Source: Paenibacillus sp. 598K
GTDB taxonomy: Bacteria > Bacillota > Bacilli > Paenibacillales > Paenibacillaceae
Assembly: GCF_003851045.1 (NCBI RefSeq)
Contig: NZ_BFBX01000003.1
Location: forward strand, 102,961 to 150,218
Reading direction: 5' to 3'
Length of the DNA stretch: 47,258 bases
Position numbers and translations under genes: made by a program. Shown here in pieces: positions 1 to 9,525 of the stretch (positions within the stretch are counted from its first letter, which is position 1; each line of letters begins with the position of its first letter). The notes beneath the pieces are model-generated. The model searched no databases. It was not told the origin of the DNA and saw only the letters and a program-made list of their open reading frames with translations.

Positions 1-2
1 AG

Positions 3-161
3 CCGCAGCAGCCGATGATTCGGGATCGCTATCTTGAGGTGTTCCGCATGCACGAGCAGGGCAAATCGATCGAAGCGATCGCCCGCAAGGCCGGCCTGAA
101 CAAGGGAGAGGTCCAGTTGATCCTCCAGCTTTCCAGACAGGAGGAGCGCCATCGTGTTTAG
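3..161 (+). CDS. SwrB-like (DUF6115-type) protein, C-terminal end only
   Basis: Only the last 52 residues lie in the window; the 5' part is cut off by the left edge. The visible part holds a short helix-turn-helix-like segment (GKSIEAIARKAGLNKGEVQL), typical of the C-terminus of SwrB/DUF6115 proteins. In Bacillus subtilis, swrB sits between sigD and rpsB at the end of the fla/che operon and promotes flagellar assembly. The same position before rpsB here supports the call. The stop codon (159-161) overlaps the GTG start of the next gene at 154, so the two are probably translationally coupled. Assignment rests on position and a short motif. Confidence 0.6.
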   Translation, partial: PQQPMIRDRYLEVFRMHEQGKSIEAIARKAGLNKGEVQLILQLSRQEERHRV

Positions 162-675
162 AAATCGATCCTATATGCTGGGGCTCGGCACCGGCATTAT
201 CCTCGGCTGTCTGCTGCTCGTGCTTATGCAGGCGGCCGAGCAGGGCGAGGAGCGGCTGTTGGGCTTCGAGGATAGCGGCGGGACGCCTGCGGCCCAGGAG
301 GGCAAGCAGTATACGGAGGAAGCGCTGCAGGCGCTGCTCGCGGAGGAGGCGGAGCGGGTAAGGGCCGAGCTGGCGGAGCAGGCCACCGCTGTGCACGAGC
401 TGGAGACGGCGGAGGGAGCTGCGAAGGCGGAAGAGGAGGCTGTTGCGGATGCGAAGCCGCTGCAGCGCGTCGTCCGGATCCAGAGCGGCACGACGCTGCA
501 GAAGACAGCGGGCATCCTGGAAGATTACGGCCTGATCGACAACCGTCTGCAGTTTATGGCACGGATGAAGGAAGCGGGCGCCAAAATTCGACGGGGCACC
601 TTTTATTTTGAAGGCATGCCGGACGAGGACGAAGTGATGCAGATCATTACGGGCCCGCCGATCACGCTGGATTGA
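154..675 (+). CDS. Single-pass membrane protein with a YceG/MltG-like C-terminal segment
   Basis: The protein has 173 residues. Residues 7-27 form one hydrophobic membrane segment. Residues 50-100 are very rich in Ala and Glu and probably form a coiled coil or extended linker. Residues 105-150 (VVRIQSGTTLQKTAGILEDYGLID) resemble the N-terminal LysM-like part of endolytic transglycosylase MltG (YceG), but the catalytic domain of MltG is absent. It is therefore unlikely to cut peptidoglycan itself and may only bind the wall or a partner. The GTG start at 154 follows AGGAGG (141-146 region) and overlaps the end of the preceding swrB-like gene. Function is unknown. Confidence 0.75.
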   Translation: MFRNRSYMLGLGTGIILGCLLLVLMQAAEQGEERLLGFEDSGGTPAAQEGKQYTEEALQALLAEEAERVRAELAEQATAVHELETAEGAAKAEEEAVADAKPLQRVVRIQSGTTLQKTAGILEDYGLIDNRLQFMARMKEAGAKIRRGTFYFEGMPDEDEVMQIITGPPITLD

Positions 676-725
676 CAGGATCGGGCGGATCGTGGTTTGC
701 TAGCGGATTTGCAGCGCATCTGCGG

Positions 726-754
726 TTGCACAGGCTTTGGAGATATGGTATAGT
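726..754 (+). promoter_or_regulatory. Sigma-A promoter of rpsB
   Basis: A -35 box TTGCAC (726-731) and a -10 box TATAGT (749-754) are separated by 17 bases. Transcription would start near 761 and give a leader of about 120 bases before rpsB. Confidence 0.75.
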
Positions 755-778
755 AATTGACGGTGTTAAAAACACACG

Positions 779-827
779 CTTGTCAATTTTGCCAAGGGTG
801 CTTGCTTATGGAAGCGAGTCTTGTCAA
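779..827 (+). promoter_or_regulatory. Possible structured leader of rpsB
   Basis: The rpsB leader holds a 7-bp hairpin (CTTGCTT 801-807, loop ATGG, AAGCGAG 812-818, one G-U pair). It is bracketed by two direct copies of CTTGTCAA (779-786 and 820-827). Ribosomal protein leaders often bind their own product, so an S2 autoregulatory site is possible, but this is inference. Confidence 0.35.
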
Positions 828-882
828 AAGATGCGACGGGCGGAGGACACAAATAAAACCATGTACAGGAGGTGTTGTGAAA

Positions 883-1581
883 ATGGCGGTTATTTCCATG
901 AAGCAGCTGCTTGAGGCTGGGGTACACTTCGGTCACCAGACACGTCGTTGGAACCCGAAAATGGATCGTTATATTTTCACAGAAAGAAACGGTATCTACA
1001 TCATTGACCTGCAAAAAACGGTCAAAAAAGTTGAGGAAGCGTACAACTTCGTTCGCTCCATCGCGGAAGAAGGCGGCAGCATCCTGTTCGTCGGCACGAA
1101 GAAGCAAGCTCAGGATTCCGTTAAGGAAGAAGCGGAGCGTTGCGGCAACTTCTACATCAACCAGCGTTGGCTGGGCGGTACGCTGACTAACTATCAGACG
1201 ATCCAAAAACGGATCGACCGTCTGAAGCAGCTCGAGAAATGGGAAGAGGACGGCACGTTCGAAGTGCTGCCGAAAAAAGAAGTTATCATTCTCCGCAAGG
1301 AGAAAGAGCGTCTGGATAAATTCCTGGGCGGCATCAAAGGCATGAGAGGCCTGCCAAGCGCGCTGTTCATCATCGATCCGCGCAAAGAGCGCATCGCAGT
1401 TGCCGAAGCTCGCAAGCTGGGCATCCCAATCGTCGGTATCGTCGATACGAACTGTGATCCGGACGAGATCGATTACGTGATTCCGGGCAATGACGACGCG
1501 ATCCGCGCAGTCAAGCTGCTCACGTCGAAGATGGCAGATGCGATCGTTGAAGCCAACCAAGGCGAGCAAACGACTGCATAA
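883..1581 (+). CDS. rpsB: 30S ribosomal protein S2
   Basis: This 232-residue protein is the small-subunit ribosomal protein S2, which binds late in 30S assembly and is needed for S1/mRNA interaction. The start [27 protein letters not shown] is diagnostic of bacterial S2, and length is normal. The ATG at 883 is chosen because AGGAGGTG (867-874) lies just upstream; an in-frame upstream extension to 757 would begin upstream of the inferred transcript start near 761 and is not conserved. It has its own sigma-A promoter and is followed by a terminator-like hairpin before tsf, so tsf is probably made by partial read-through. Confidence 0.97.
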   Translation: MAVISMKQLLEAGVHFGHQTRRWNPKMDRYIFTERNGIYIIDLQKTVKKVEEAYNFVRSIAEEGGSILFVGTKKQAQDSVKEEAERCGNFYINQRWLGGTLTNYQTIQKRIDRLKQLEKWEEDGTFEVLPKKEVIILRKEKERLDKFLGGIKGMRGLPSALFIIDPRKERIAVAEARKLGIPIVGIVDTNCDPDEIDYVIPGNDDAIRAVKLLTSKMADAIVEANQGEQTTA

Positions 1582-1619
1582 TTAACGCCGATAACGTTCT
1601 AGAATATAAAGAACACACA

Positions 1620-1663
1620 GAAGGGTGGTCAGAAGCTGTATAGCCTCTCACCATCCTTTTTTT
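1620..1663 (+). terminator. Terminator or attenuator between rpsB and tsf
   Basis: The arms AAGGGTGGT (1621-1629) and ACCATCCTT (1650-1658) pair with one G-U pair, and a run of seven T follows (1657-1663). As tsf lies only 70 bases downstream with no clear promoter, partial termination is the likely role. Confidence 0.75.
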
Positions 1664-1732
1664 GAAATGAAGATCCACTGCGGTTCATCCCAGGCATTAC
1701 ATATTCCGAAGATTAACAGGAGGGTTATTCCT

Positions 1733-2383
1733 ATGGCAGTTAGTGCAAGTGCGGTAAAAGAGTTGCGTGAAAGAACAGGCGCGGGAATGCTGGATTGCAA
1801 AAAAGCGCTGGACGAAACGGGCGGCGACATCCAAAAAGCATCCGAGCTGTTGAGAGAAAAAGGTCTGGCAGCGGCCGCTAACAAAGCGGGCCGCGCAGCG
1901 ACTGAAGGTCTGGTCGAGTCTTACATCCATGGTGCCGGACGCGTCGGCGTACTGGTCGAAGTGAACTGCGAGACAGACTTCGTAGCTAAAACAGATCAAT
2001 TCCGCACATTCGTCAGAGACATCGCGATGCAGATCGCAGCTGCCAACCCGAAGTACGTGCGTCGTGAAGAAGTAGCTGCCGACGAGCTGGAGAAGGAGCG
2101 CGAGATCCTGCGTGCCCAAGCGCTCAACGAAGGCAAGCCGGCTCACATCGTCGACAAAATGGTCGACGGCCGCATCAGCAAGTACTATGAAGAGCATTGC
2201 CTGCTCGAGCAAGCCTTCATCAAAGATCCGGACAAAACAATCTCCGTCCTGCTGAACGAAAAAATCAGCGCGATCGGCGAAAATATCTCGATCCGTCGCT
2301 TTGCTCGCTTCGAGCTGGGCGAAGGTCTGGAGAAAAAAGAAGATAACTTCGTAGAAGAAGTTATGGCGCAAGCAAAACTGTAA
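1733..2383 (+). CDS. tsf: Elongation factor Ts
   Basis: EF-Ts is the nucleotide exchange factor that releases GDP from EF-Tu in the cytoplasm. The N-terminal UBA-like domain (residues 1-50, [18 protein letters not shown]) and the conserved TDFVAKT motif near residue 81 that contacts EF-Tu are both present. At 216 residues it is the compact form, clearly shorter than the roughly 290 residues of B. subtilis and E. coli, so one of the two core subdomains is reduced. The ATG at 1733 follows AGGAGGG (1719-1725); an in-frame extension to 1625 would run through the rpsB terminator and is rejected. Confidence 0.97.
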   Translation: MAVSASAVKELRERTGAGMLDCKKALDETGGDIQKASELLREKGLAAAANKAGRAATEGLVESYIHGAGRVGVLVEVNCETDFVAKTDQFRTFVRDIAMQIAAANPKYVRREEVAADELEKEREILRAQALNEGKPAHIVDKMVDGRISKYYEEHCLLEQAFIKDPDKTISVLLNEKISAIGENISIRRFARFELGEGLEKKEDNFVEEVMAQAKL

Positions 2384-2394
2384 ACCGAACGCAA

Positions 2395-2430
2395 TTGGCG
2401 GAGCGGCTCGTCCGCCCCGCCAACTTCTTA
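2395..2430 (+). terminator. Hairpin after tsf, weak terminator
   Basis: TTGGCGG (2395-2401) pairs with CCGCCAA (2417-2423), and an inner GCGG/CCGC stem can form within the loop. The downstream sequence CTTCTTA is a poor T tract, so it may act as an mRNA 3' end or processing stabiliser and not as a full terminator. Confidence 0.45.
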
Positions 2431-2470
2431 TACGCGGCGCGGCAAGCGCGTCTAGGGACAGGATAGATCA

Positions 2471-3235
<765 letters not shown>

Positions 3236-3236
3236 G

Positions 3237-3791
3237 ATGCCACAATCGATCAAATCGAATGCGGAAGAGCGTATGGACAAAGCAATAGGAGCACTGAAGC
3301 GCGAGCTTGCGACCCTGCGTGCAGGGAGAGCGGCGCCAGCGCTGCTCGATCGCGTGCAGGTGGAGTATTATGGAGCGATGACGCCTGTTACTCAGCTGGC
3401 CAATGTGAACACGCCGGACCCCCGCACCTTACTTATCCAGCCGTGGGACAAAACGTCGCTGGGCGCGATTGAAAAAGCGATTCTCAAGTCGGATCTGGGC
3501 TTGACGCCTTCCAACGACGGCAACATGATTCGAATCAGCATCCCGATGCTGACGGAGGAGCGCCGGGCCGAACTGGTCAAAACGATGAAAAAAATCGGCG
3601 AAGAGGCGAAGGTTGCGATCCGCAACATCCGTCGCGATGCCAACGACGACATCAAAAAGCTGGAAAAGGGCGAGATTTCGGAAGACGAATCGCGTGGACA
3701 TCAAGCCGACATCCAGAAAACAACGGACCAATTTGTGGCCGAGGTCGACAAATTGCTGGCCGCCAAAGAAAAAGAAATTATGGAAGTGTAA
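3237..3791 (+). CDS. frr: Ribosome recycling factor
   Basis: RRF works with EF-G to split post-termination ribosomes from mRNA. The 184-residue protein has the normal length and carries the family signatures: the N-terminal [27 protein letters not shown] helix, the [14 protein letters not shown] segment, and the C-terminal helix pair ([24 protein letters not shown]). The ATG at 3237 begins one base after the pyrH stop, with AAAGGAAG upstream inside pyrH as ribosome-binding site. The order rpsB-tsf-pyrH-frr is one of the most conserved in bacteria. Confidence 0.97.
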   Translation: MPQSIKSNAEERMDKAIGALKRELATLRAGRAAPALLDRVQVEYYGAMTPVTQLANVNTPDPRTLLIQPWDKTSLGAIEKAILKSDLGLTPSNDGNMIRISIPMLTEERRAELVKTMKKIGEEAKVAIRNIRRDANDDIKKLEKGEISEDESRGHQADIQKTTDQFVAEVDKLLAAKEKEIMEV

Positions 3792-3905
3792 TAGCTGCTT
3801 AGCCCGCCCCTCCGACAGGTGGGGTTTGTTGTACTTATTGGGGTTTCTGCCGGGCGCTTGCGCCGACGCTTGACGGTCTCACGTCCCATTAGGGAGGAAA
3901 GTTAC

Positions 3906-4670
3906 ATGATGGAACGAGTGAAGAGCTGGTTCATAAAGCCTGCTAAGCCCGTAGAGGCTGCTCTCAAAGCGGACAATATTCCGCAGCATGTCGCTGTCAT
4001 TATGGATGGCAATGGCCGGTGGGCAAAGGAACGCGGACTGCCAAGAATGGCTGGCCATCACTCCGGCATGAAGGCGGTAAAACGGATTACGATGGCTGCA
4101 GATCGACTTGGCATACGTTATCTGACCTTATACGCCTTCTCTACGGAGAACTGGAAACGGCCGAAGGCCGAAGTCGATTTTCTGATGAAGCTGCCACAGG
4201 AGTTTCTCTCGATCGAACTGGACGATCTGATCAAAAACAATGTGCAAGTAAAAATGATGGGCTACCGTGAAAGTCTGCCCGATTATACGCTGGGCGCAGT
4301 GGAAGAAGCGATCGCCAAGACGGCTGGCAACACCGGTCTCGTCCTTAATTTTGCTCTTAATTACGGCAGTCGTAAAGAAATGGTCGATGCGGTGCGCGAG
4401 ATTGCGATCGATGTTCGCGAAGGCAAACTGGCTCCAGAGGCCATCGACGACGCGCTCTTCAGCGAACGATTGCTCTCCTGCGAGCTGCCGGACCCGGATC
4501 TGCTGATCCGGACAAGCGGAGAGCTCCGGATCAGCAATTTTATGCTCTGGCAGATGGCTTACAGCGAGCTGTGGTTCACCGATGTGTACTGGCCGGAGTT
4601 CACGGACGAGCATTTTTACGAGGCGATTCGAGAATACCAGCGGCGCGCTCGCCGATATGGCGGCGTATAG
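3906..4670 (+). CDS. uppS: Undecaprenyl diphosphate synthase (isoprenyl transferase)
   Basis: UppS adds eight cis isoprene units to farnesyl diphosphate, making the C55 carrier for peptidoglycan and teichoic acid synthesis. The catalytic Asp is D34 in the VIMDGNGRWA motif, followed by RMAGHHSG. The late signature DLLIRTSGELRISNF and the W..AYSELWFT.YWPEF region complete the active site. At 254 residues the length is normal. The ATG at 3906 follows AGGGAGGAAA (3891-3900); an upstream in-frame extension to 3819 lacks conservation. It is followed by cdsA with a 22-base gap. Confidence 0.96.
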   Translation: MMERVKSWFIKPAKPVEAALKADNIPQHVAVIMDGNGRWAKERGLPRMAGHHSGMKAVKRITMAADRLGIRYLTLYAFSTENWKRPKAEVDFLMKLPQEFLSIELDDLIKNNVQVKMMGYRESLPDYTLGAVEEAIAKTAGNTGLVLNFALNYGSRKEMVDAVREIAIDVREGKLAPEAIDDALFSERLLSCELPDPDLLIRTSGELRISNFMLWQMAYSELWFTDVYWPEFTDEHFYEAIREYQRRARRYGGV

Positions 4671-4692
4671 CCTTTATTGGAGTGAACTGACG

Positions 4693-5481
4693 TTGAGACA
4701 ACGCATCCTGACGGGCGTCGTAGCTGGCGCCTTGTTTGTCGGCCTCGCCATCGTTGGCGGCTGGGCTTATATGGCGATGATCCTGCTCTTGGCGGTGATC
4801 GGCTACGCCGAGTTCGCGCGCATGATCGGCTACGCCTGGCATCATCCGGCCGCGCTAGCCGGCTTTGCTGGCTTGCTGCTGCTCGTCTTCCCCTGGTCCC
4901 AGGCAGGCTTGTCCGCCCCGGACCCGCTGGTCTCGCTATGGCTGCTAATGTTTGTGCTGCTTAGCATCACAGTCGTAACGCGCAATCGGGTAGCTGTAGA
5001 TCAGGCGGCGCTATTGCTGCTCGGCAGCTTGTACATAGGAATAGGCTTCTCCGCGATGATTGCCGTTCGCGAGCTGGAGCCGCATGGCCTGTTTTATACC
5101 GCGCTCGCATTCGGCTGCATCTGGTCCTCCGATATCGGCGCTTATTTCACTGGTCGAGCCTTCGGCAAGCATAAGCTGTGGCCCGCTATCAGTCCCAACA
5201 AGACAATCGAAGGCGCGCTTGGCGGCATCCTGCTGGCAGTTGCGGTCGCGCTCGTGTGCGCGCTCGCCGCTCCCGCGTGGATCGGACTCGGCAAGGCGTT
5301 GCTCATCGGACTGATAGCGGCCGTCGCCGGTCAGCTGGGGGATCTGATCCAGTCGGCCTACAAGCGAGTCAAAGGGATCAAGGATACCGGCAATCTGTTG
5401 CCCGGTCACGGCGGTGTGCTGGATCGATGCGACAGCTGGCTGATCGTATTCCCGATCCTGACCTTGACAGGCTTGCTATAG
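4693..5481 (+). CDS. cdsA: Phosphatidate cytidylyltransferase (CDP-diacylglycerol synthase)
   Basis: CdsA is an integral membrane enzyme that converts phosphatidic acid and CTP to CDP-diacylglycerol, the precursor of phosphatidylglycerol. The sequence is a series of about eight hydrophobic segments and ends with the family signature ([13 protein letters not shown], then HGGVLDRCD with the metal-binding Asp residues). The TTG at 4693 is chosen as start because the family N-terminus is M(K/R)QRILTG and GGAG (4679-4682) lies upstream. An ATG at 4657 would add 12 unconserved residues and overlap uppS. Length is 262 residues. It supplies PgsA, encoded near the other end of the window. Confidence 0.95.
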   Translation: MRQRILTGVVAGALFVGLAIVGGWAYMAMILLLAVIGYAEFARMIGYAWHHPAALAGFAGLLLLVFPWSQAGLSAPDPLVSLWLLMFVLLSITVVTRNRVAVDQAALLLLGSLYIGIGFSAMIAVRELEPHGLFYTALAFGCIWSSDIGAYFTGRAFGKHKLWPAISPNKTIEGALGGILLAVAVALVCALAAPAWIGLGKALLIGLIAAVAGQLGDLIQSAYKRVKGIKDTGNLLPGHGGVLDRCDSWLIVFPILTLTGLL

Positions 5482-5497
5482 ACGAATAGGGGGCACT

Positions 5498-6640
5498 ATG
5501 AAGAAAATTACGATCTTGGGGTCCACCGGCTCCATCGGTACGCAGACGCTGGACGTCATCGCTAGCCATCCCGATCAATTCGAGGTCGTCAGCCTGGCCG
5601 CCGGGGCCAACGTCGAACTGCTCGTCGAGCAGGCGCGGCGGTTCCGTCCGCGCGCCGTATCGCTGGCGACCAAGGAGGCTGCAGAACAGGCAGCCGGCCT
5701 GCTGCCTGCGGAGATCCGGGTGCTGCACGGTGAGGAATCGCTGAGCGAGCTGGCGGCCGACCCTGCATCGGATTATGTCGTAACGGCGATGGTCGGTAGC
5801 CGAGGCTTGCGTTCGACGCTGGCTGCCATCGATGCCGGCAAGACGATTGGTCTGGCCAACAAGGAGACGCTTGTCACCGCCGGACATCTCGTCATGAAAC
5901 GAGCAGCCGAACGCGGCGTCCGCATCCTGCCGGTGGACAGCGAGCATTCCGCCATCTTCCAATGCTTGAATGGCGAGTCCTTACGCGATGTGAACAAGCT
6001 GATCATCACCGCCTCCGGCGGTTCTTTCCGCGATCGGACGCGCGCTGAGCTAGAGGGCGTCACGATCGAACAGGCGCTTAGCCACCCGAATTGGTCGATG
6101 GGAGCGAAGATTACGATCGATTCCGCGACGATGGTGAACAAGGGTCTGGAGGTGATCGAGGCGCATTGGCTTTTCGATATGCCTTATGATCGGATCGAAG
6201 TGCTGGTCCATCCCGAGAGCATCATTCATTCGATGGTCGAATTTGCGGATTACAGCACGATCGCCCAACTGGGCTGGCCGGATATGCGGGTGCCGATTCA
6301 ATATGCGCTCACCTACCCGGATCGGCTGCCAACGCCCACCAAGCCGTTTAATCTGGCGGAGCTCGGCAAGCTGCACTTCCGCGAGATGGACTATGAGCGC
6401 TTCCCGTGTCTGGCTATGGCCTTCGAGAGCGGACGGGCTGGCGGCTCGGCACCAACGGTGTATAATGCGGCCAATGAAGTAGCGGTAGCGCGTTTCCTCG
6501 CCGGGGAGATCGCCTTCCTGGATATCGAGCGGACGATCGCCGCTGTCCTCGAACGTCATGCCGTACAGCAACTCCCCGACCTGGAGACGATCGAGGAGAT
6601 CGATCGCTGGGCCAGACGGTCCGCTGCCGACTGCATCTAA
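5498..6640 (+). CDS. dxr: 1-deoxy-D-xylulose 5-phosphate reductoisomerase
   Basis: Dxr makes 2-C-methyl-D-erythritol 4-phosphate, the committed step of the MEP isoprenoid pathway, with NADPH and a divalent metal. The N-terminal Rossmann motif ([16 protein letters not shown]), ANKETLV, the metal and substrate residues [15 protein letters not shown] and the HPNWSMG...DSATMVNKG loop are all visible. At 380 residues it is full length. The ATG at 5498 follows AGGGGG. The enzyme supplies isoprene units to UppS, two genes upstream, so the cluster joins carrier-lipid and membrane biogenesis. Confidence 0.97.
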   Translation: MKKITILGSTGSIGTQTLDVIASHPDQFEVVSLAAGANVELLVEQARRFRPRAVSLATKEAAEQAAGLLPAEIRVLHGEESLSELAADPASDYVVTAMVGSRGLRSTLAAIDAGKTIGLANKETLVTAGHLVMKRAAERGVRILPVDSEHSAIFQCLNGESLRDVNKLIITASGGSFRDRTRAELEGVTIEQALSHPNWSMGAKITIDSATMVNKGLEVIEAHWLFDMPYDRIEVLVHPESIIHSMVEFADYSTIAQLGWPDMRVPIQYALTYPDRLPTPTKPFNLAELGKLHFREMDYERFPCLAMAFESGRAGGSAPTVYNAANEVAVARFLAGEIAFLDIERTIAAVLERHAVQQLPDLETIEEIDRWARRSAADCI

Positions 6641-6648
6641 TGGTTCTC

Positions 6649-6676
6649 TTGTAACCTCCGGGAGAATAATGATAAT
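6649..6676 (+). promoter_or_regulatory. Possible promoter of rseP
   Basis: TTGTAA (6649-6654) and GATAAT (6671-6676) are 16 bases apart in the dxr-rseP gap. The boxes are acceptable but not strong. Confidence 0.35.
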
Positions 6677-6713
6677 CTAGGTACAGGCCATTACGAACAG
6701 GAGGCTTTACAAG

Positions 6714-7988
6714 GTGGAAATGGTGCAGACCGTCTTATTGGTTGTGCTTGTGTTTTTTGTTATCGTGTCGATCCATGAATGGGGACATTTCTTCTTCGCC
6801 AAACGCGCGGGCATCCTCGTGCGGGAGTTCGCCATCGGCTTCGGGCCGAAGCTGTTCTCCGTCAAGAAAGGCGAGACTCGATATACGCTGCGTCTGATCC
6901 CGGCGGGCGGCTTCGTGCGGATGGCCGGGGAGGACCCGGAGATCGTCGAGGTGCAGCCCGGCCAGACGATCGCCGTACGCCTCGCAGGCGATCAGGTGAC
7001 GCGTATCTATCTGGACCGTCTAGAGGAGCGTACCGATGTCATTCGCGGTGAGGTCGAGACAATCGATCTGGAGCGCTCGCTTGAGATCGTCATGGATGTC
7101 GAGGGCGTGCGCGAGTCGTACAAGGTTCATCCGCAGGCCTTTATGGTCAGCAAAGGACGCGACACGCAGATCGCGCCGCTGGATCGCCAGTTCGGCAGCA
7201 AGACGGTCGGCCAGCGTGCGCTGGCGATCTTCGCTGGTCCGTTCATGAACTTCGTCCTGGCGTTCGTGCTGTTCATGGTGTACATCCAGATGGTCGGCGT
7301 GCCGATCGATCCGCCGGACAAGGTGATGATCGGCCAGATTATCGAGGGCCGTCCCGCCGCAGACGCCAATCTGGAGGTCGGCGACGAGATCCAGAGCATC
7401 AACGGCGAGGCGATCGGCGGCGACTATGAACGGATGATCGCTCTGATCGGCGCTTCGGCTGACAAGCTGATGCAATGGACCGTCCTGCGAGACGGCCAGC
7501 CGATCAACGTCGAGATTACGCCGATCCTCGATCCCGAGGCAGGCGAGGGCAAGGTCGGCATCTCGCCGTCGTTCCCGATGCGCTCGGCGTCGGTGGGCGA
7601 GACGATCAGCTATGCCGGTAAAGCGATGAAGAACATGACCGAGCTCATCTTGCAGGGACTGAAGAAGCTGGTGCTCGGAGATTTTGTACTCGATGATCTG
7701 GGCGGTCCGGTACGGACGGCGGAAGTGACCGGGCAGATTGCAAAGCAAGGCATTGCGCAACTGACCTCCTGGACCGCGATCTTAAGTCTCTACCTGGGCA
7801 TCTTCAACCTGCTGCCGTTTCCGGCGCTGGATGGAAGCCGACTGATCTTTATTGGTCTGGAGGCGGTCAGGGGACGTCCGATCGATCCGAACCGCGAGAG
7901 CATGGTCCATTTCATCGGCTTTGCGATGCTGATGCTGCTTATGCTTGCGGTCACCTACAACGATATTTTGAGATTGGTCAGGGGATAG
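6714..7988 (+). CDS. rseP: Site-2 intramembrane zinc protease RseP/RasP
   Basis: This membrane metalloprotease cuts substrates such as anti-sigma factors and leftover signal peptides within the lipid bilayer. The zinc motif HEWGH is at residues 21-25 in the first membrane segment, and the partner LDG motif lies in the C-terminal segment NLLPFPALDGSRL. Between them is one PDZ domain (about 195-280, GRPAADANLEVGDEIQSING). The 424 residues match B. subtilis RasP, including the REFAIGFGPK and GGFVRMAGEDPE stretches. The GTG at 6714 is favoured because CAGGAGG (6698-6704) is 9 bases away; an ATG two codons later is less well spaced. Confidence 0.95.
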   Translation: MEMVQTVLLVVLVFFVIVSIHEWGHFFFAKRAGILVREFAIGFGPKLFSVKKGETRYTLRLIPAGGFVRMAGEDPEIVEVQPGQTIAVRLAGDQVTRIYLDRLEERTDVIRGEVETIDLERSLEIVMDVEGVRESYKVHPQAFMVSKGRDTQIAPLDRQFGSKTVGQRALAIFAGPFMNFVLAFVLFMVYIQMVGVPIDPPDKVMIGQIIEGRPAADANLEVGDEIQSINGEAIGGDYERMIALIGASADKLMQWTVLRDGQPINVEITPILDPEAGEGKVGISPSFPMRSASVGETISYAGKAMKNMTELILQGLKKLVLGDFVLDDLGGPVRTAEVTGQIAKQGIAQLTSWTAILSLYLGIFNLLPFPALDGSRLIFIGLEAVRGRPIDPNRESMVHFIGFAMLMLLMLAVTYNDILRLVRG

Positions 7989-8051
7989 CTGTGGCGTCCC
8001 CTTCTTTTTAAGCATTGGCTCGCACGTTCATTACAAAGGTGGAGGCTACTC

Positions 8052-9500
8052 ATGGCAAAAGATAAGCAATTTGTTACCGAAATTACGCCGCAAAGCGAGG
8101 ATTTCTCCCGCTGGTATATCGATGTCATCAAGAAAGCAGAGCTGATGGACTACTCGCCTGTGCGCGGCTGTATCGTATTCCGTCCCGAAGGCTATGAGCT
8201 GTGGGAGAACATCCAGCGGGAGCTGGACAGCCGCTTCAAGGCAACCGGGCACCGCAACGCATACTTCCCGATCTTCATCCCCGAGAGCTTCTTCCAGAAG
8301 GAAAAGGAGCATGTCGAGGGTTTTAATCCGGAACTGCCGTGGGTAACCGAAGCGGCGGGCGAGAAACTTGAGGAGCGACTGGCGATCCGACCGACCTCGG
8401 AGACGATGTTTGGACATATGTACGCCAAATGGATCCAGTCCTATCGCGATCTGCCGTTGCTCATCAACCAGTGGGCGAACGTCGTCCGTTGGGAGAAGCG
8501 GACGCTGCCGTTCCTGCGGACGAGCGAATTCCTCTGGCAGGAGGGCCACACCGCGCATGAGAACGAAGAGGAAGCGCGCGCCGAGACGATGCAGATGCTG
8601 GAGATCTATCGCGACTTCGTCGAGTCGTTCCTGGCTATTCCGGTCGTCGTCGGCCAGAAGACACCGTCCGAGCGGTTTGCCGGCGCGGTTGACACGTACT
8701 CGATCGAAGCGATGATGAAGGACGGCCGAGCGGTGCAGGCAGGCACGTCCCATTACCTCGGCACCAAGTTCGCTGTGGCATTTGATATCAAGTTCCTCGA
8801 TCGCGACAACAATCTGCAGCATGCCCATACGACATCATGGGGCGTCAGCACGCGGCTGATCGGCGCGATGATCATGGTGCATGGCGACGATCGCGGTCTG
8901 GCATTGCCGCCGAAGGTCGCGCCGACCCAGGCTGTGATGATCCCGATCGGTCCGGCCAAGACGCGTGACGCTGTAGTCGCGCGGGTGGACGAGCTATACG
9001 CCGAGCTGAAAAAAGCCGGCGTCCGCGTCCGTGTCGACGACCGTACGGATGTGTCGCCGGGCTGGAAGTTCAACGAATACGAGATGCGCGGCATCCCGCT
9101 GCGGATCGAGCTCGGACCGCGCGACATGGAGAATGGCCAGATCGTGCTCGTCTCGCGGATCAGCGGCGAGAAGCGGATTATCGCCCAGGATACGCTCGTC
9201 GAGGAAGTCGGCCGCATGCTGGAGCAGATCCATCAGGAGATGTATGAGCGGGCACTCAACTTCCGCGATAACAACTTCAAGGCCGTCGATACGCTCGACG
9301 AGATGAAGGCGTTTATGGAAGAACGCCGCGGCTTCGTCGAGGCTGGATGGTGCGGGTCCGAGGCGTGCGAGCGCCAGGTGAAGGAAGAGACCGGCGCCAC
9401 CAGCCGCAACATTCCGTTCGAGCCGCGCGAGCGCAAGCACAGCTGTCTCGTATGCGGCGACGCCGCCACCGAGACCGTCGTTTTTGCGAGAGCTTATTAG
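8052..9500 (+). CDS. proS: Prolyl-tRNA synthetase, archaeal/eukaryotic-type (ProS type 3)
   Basis: ProRS charges tRNA-Pro with proline. At 482 residues this is the short type shared with archaea, eukaryotes and Thermus, not the roughly 565-residue bacterial type found at this locus in B. subtilis. Class II motif 2 (RWEKRTLPFLRTSEFLWQEG) and motif 3 (GDDRGLALPPKVAPTQ) are intact. The INS editing domain between motifs 2 and 3 of bacterial ProRS is absent. The C-terminal extension carries cysteines (WCGSEACE, CLVCG) as in zinc-binding type 3 enzymes and ends in Tyr. The ATG at 8052 follows GGTGGAGG. It occupies the canonical rseP-proS-polC position. Confidence 0.95.
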   Translation: MAKDKQFVTEITPQSEDFSRWYIDVIKKAELMDYSPVRGCIVFRPEGYELWENIQRELDSRFKATGHRNAYFPIFIPESFFQKEKEHVEGFNPELPWVTEAAGEKLEERLAIRPTSETMFGHMYAKWIQSYRDLPLLINQWANVVRWEKRTLPFLRTSEFLWQEGHTAHENEEEARAETMQMLEIYRDFVESFLAIPVVVGQKTPSERFAGAVDTYSIEAMMKDGRAVQAGTSHYLGTKFAVAFDIKFLDRDNNLQHAHTTSWGVSTRLIGAMIMVHGDDRGLALPPKVAPTQAVMIPIGPAKTRDAVVARVDELYAELKKAGVRVRVDDRTDVSPGWKFNEYEMRGIPLRIELGPRDMENGQIVLVSRISGEKRIIAQDTLVEEVGRMLEQIHQEMYERALNFRDNNFKAVDTLDEMKAFMEERRGFVEAGWCGSEACERQVKEETGATSRNIPFEPRERKHSCLVCGDAATETVVFARAY

Positions 9501-9525
9501 GATTTGAATGTGAGTAAGGGGGGGA

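Noticed and set aside
3795..3840. Possible terminator after frr
   Set aside because: Only a 4-5 bp CCCC/GGGG stem with a weak T tract is seen, so it was not annotated.
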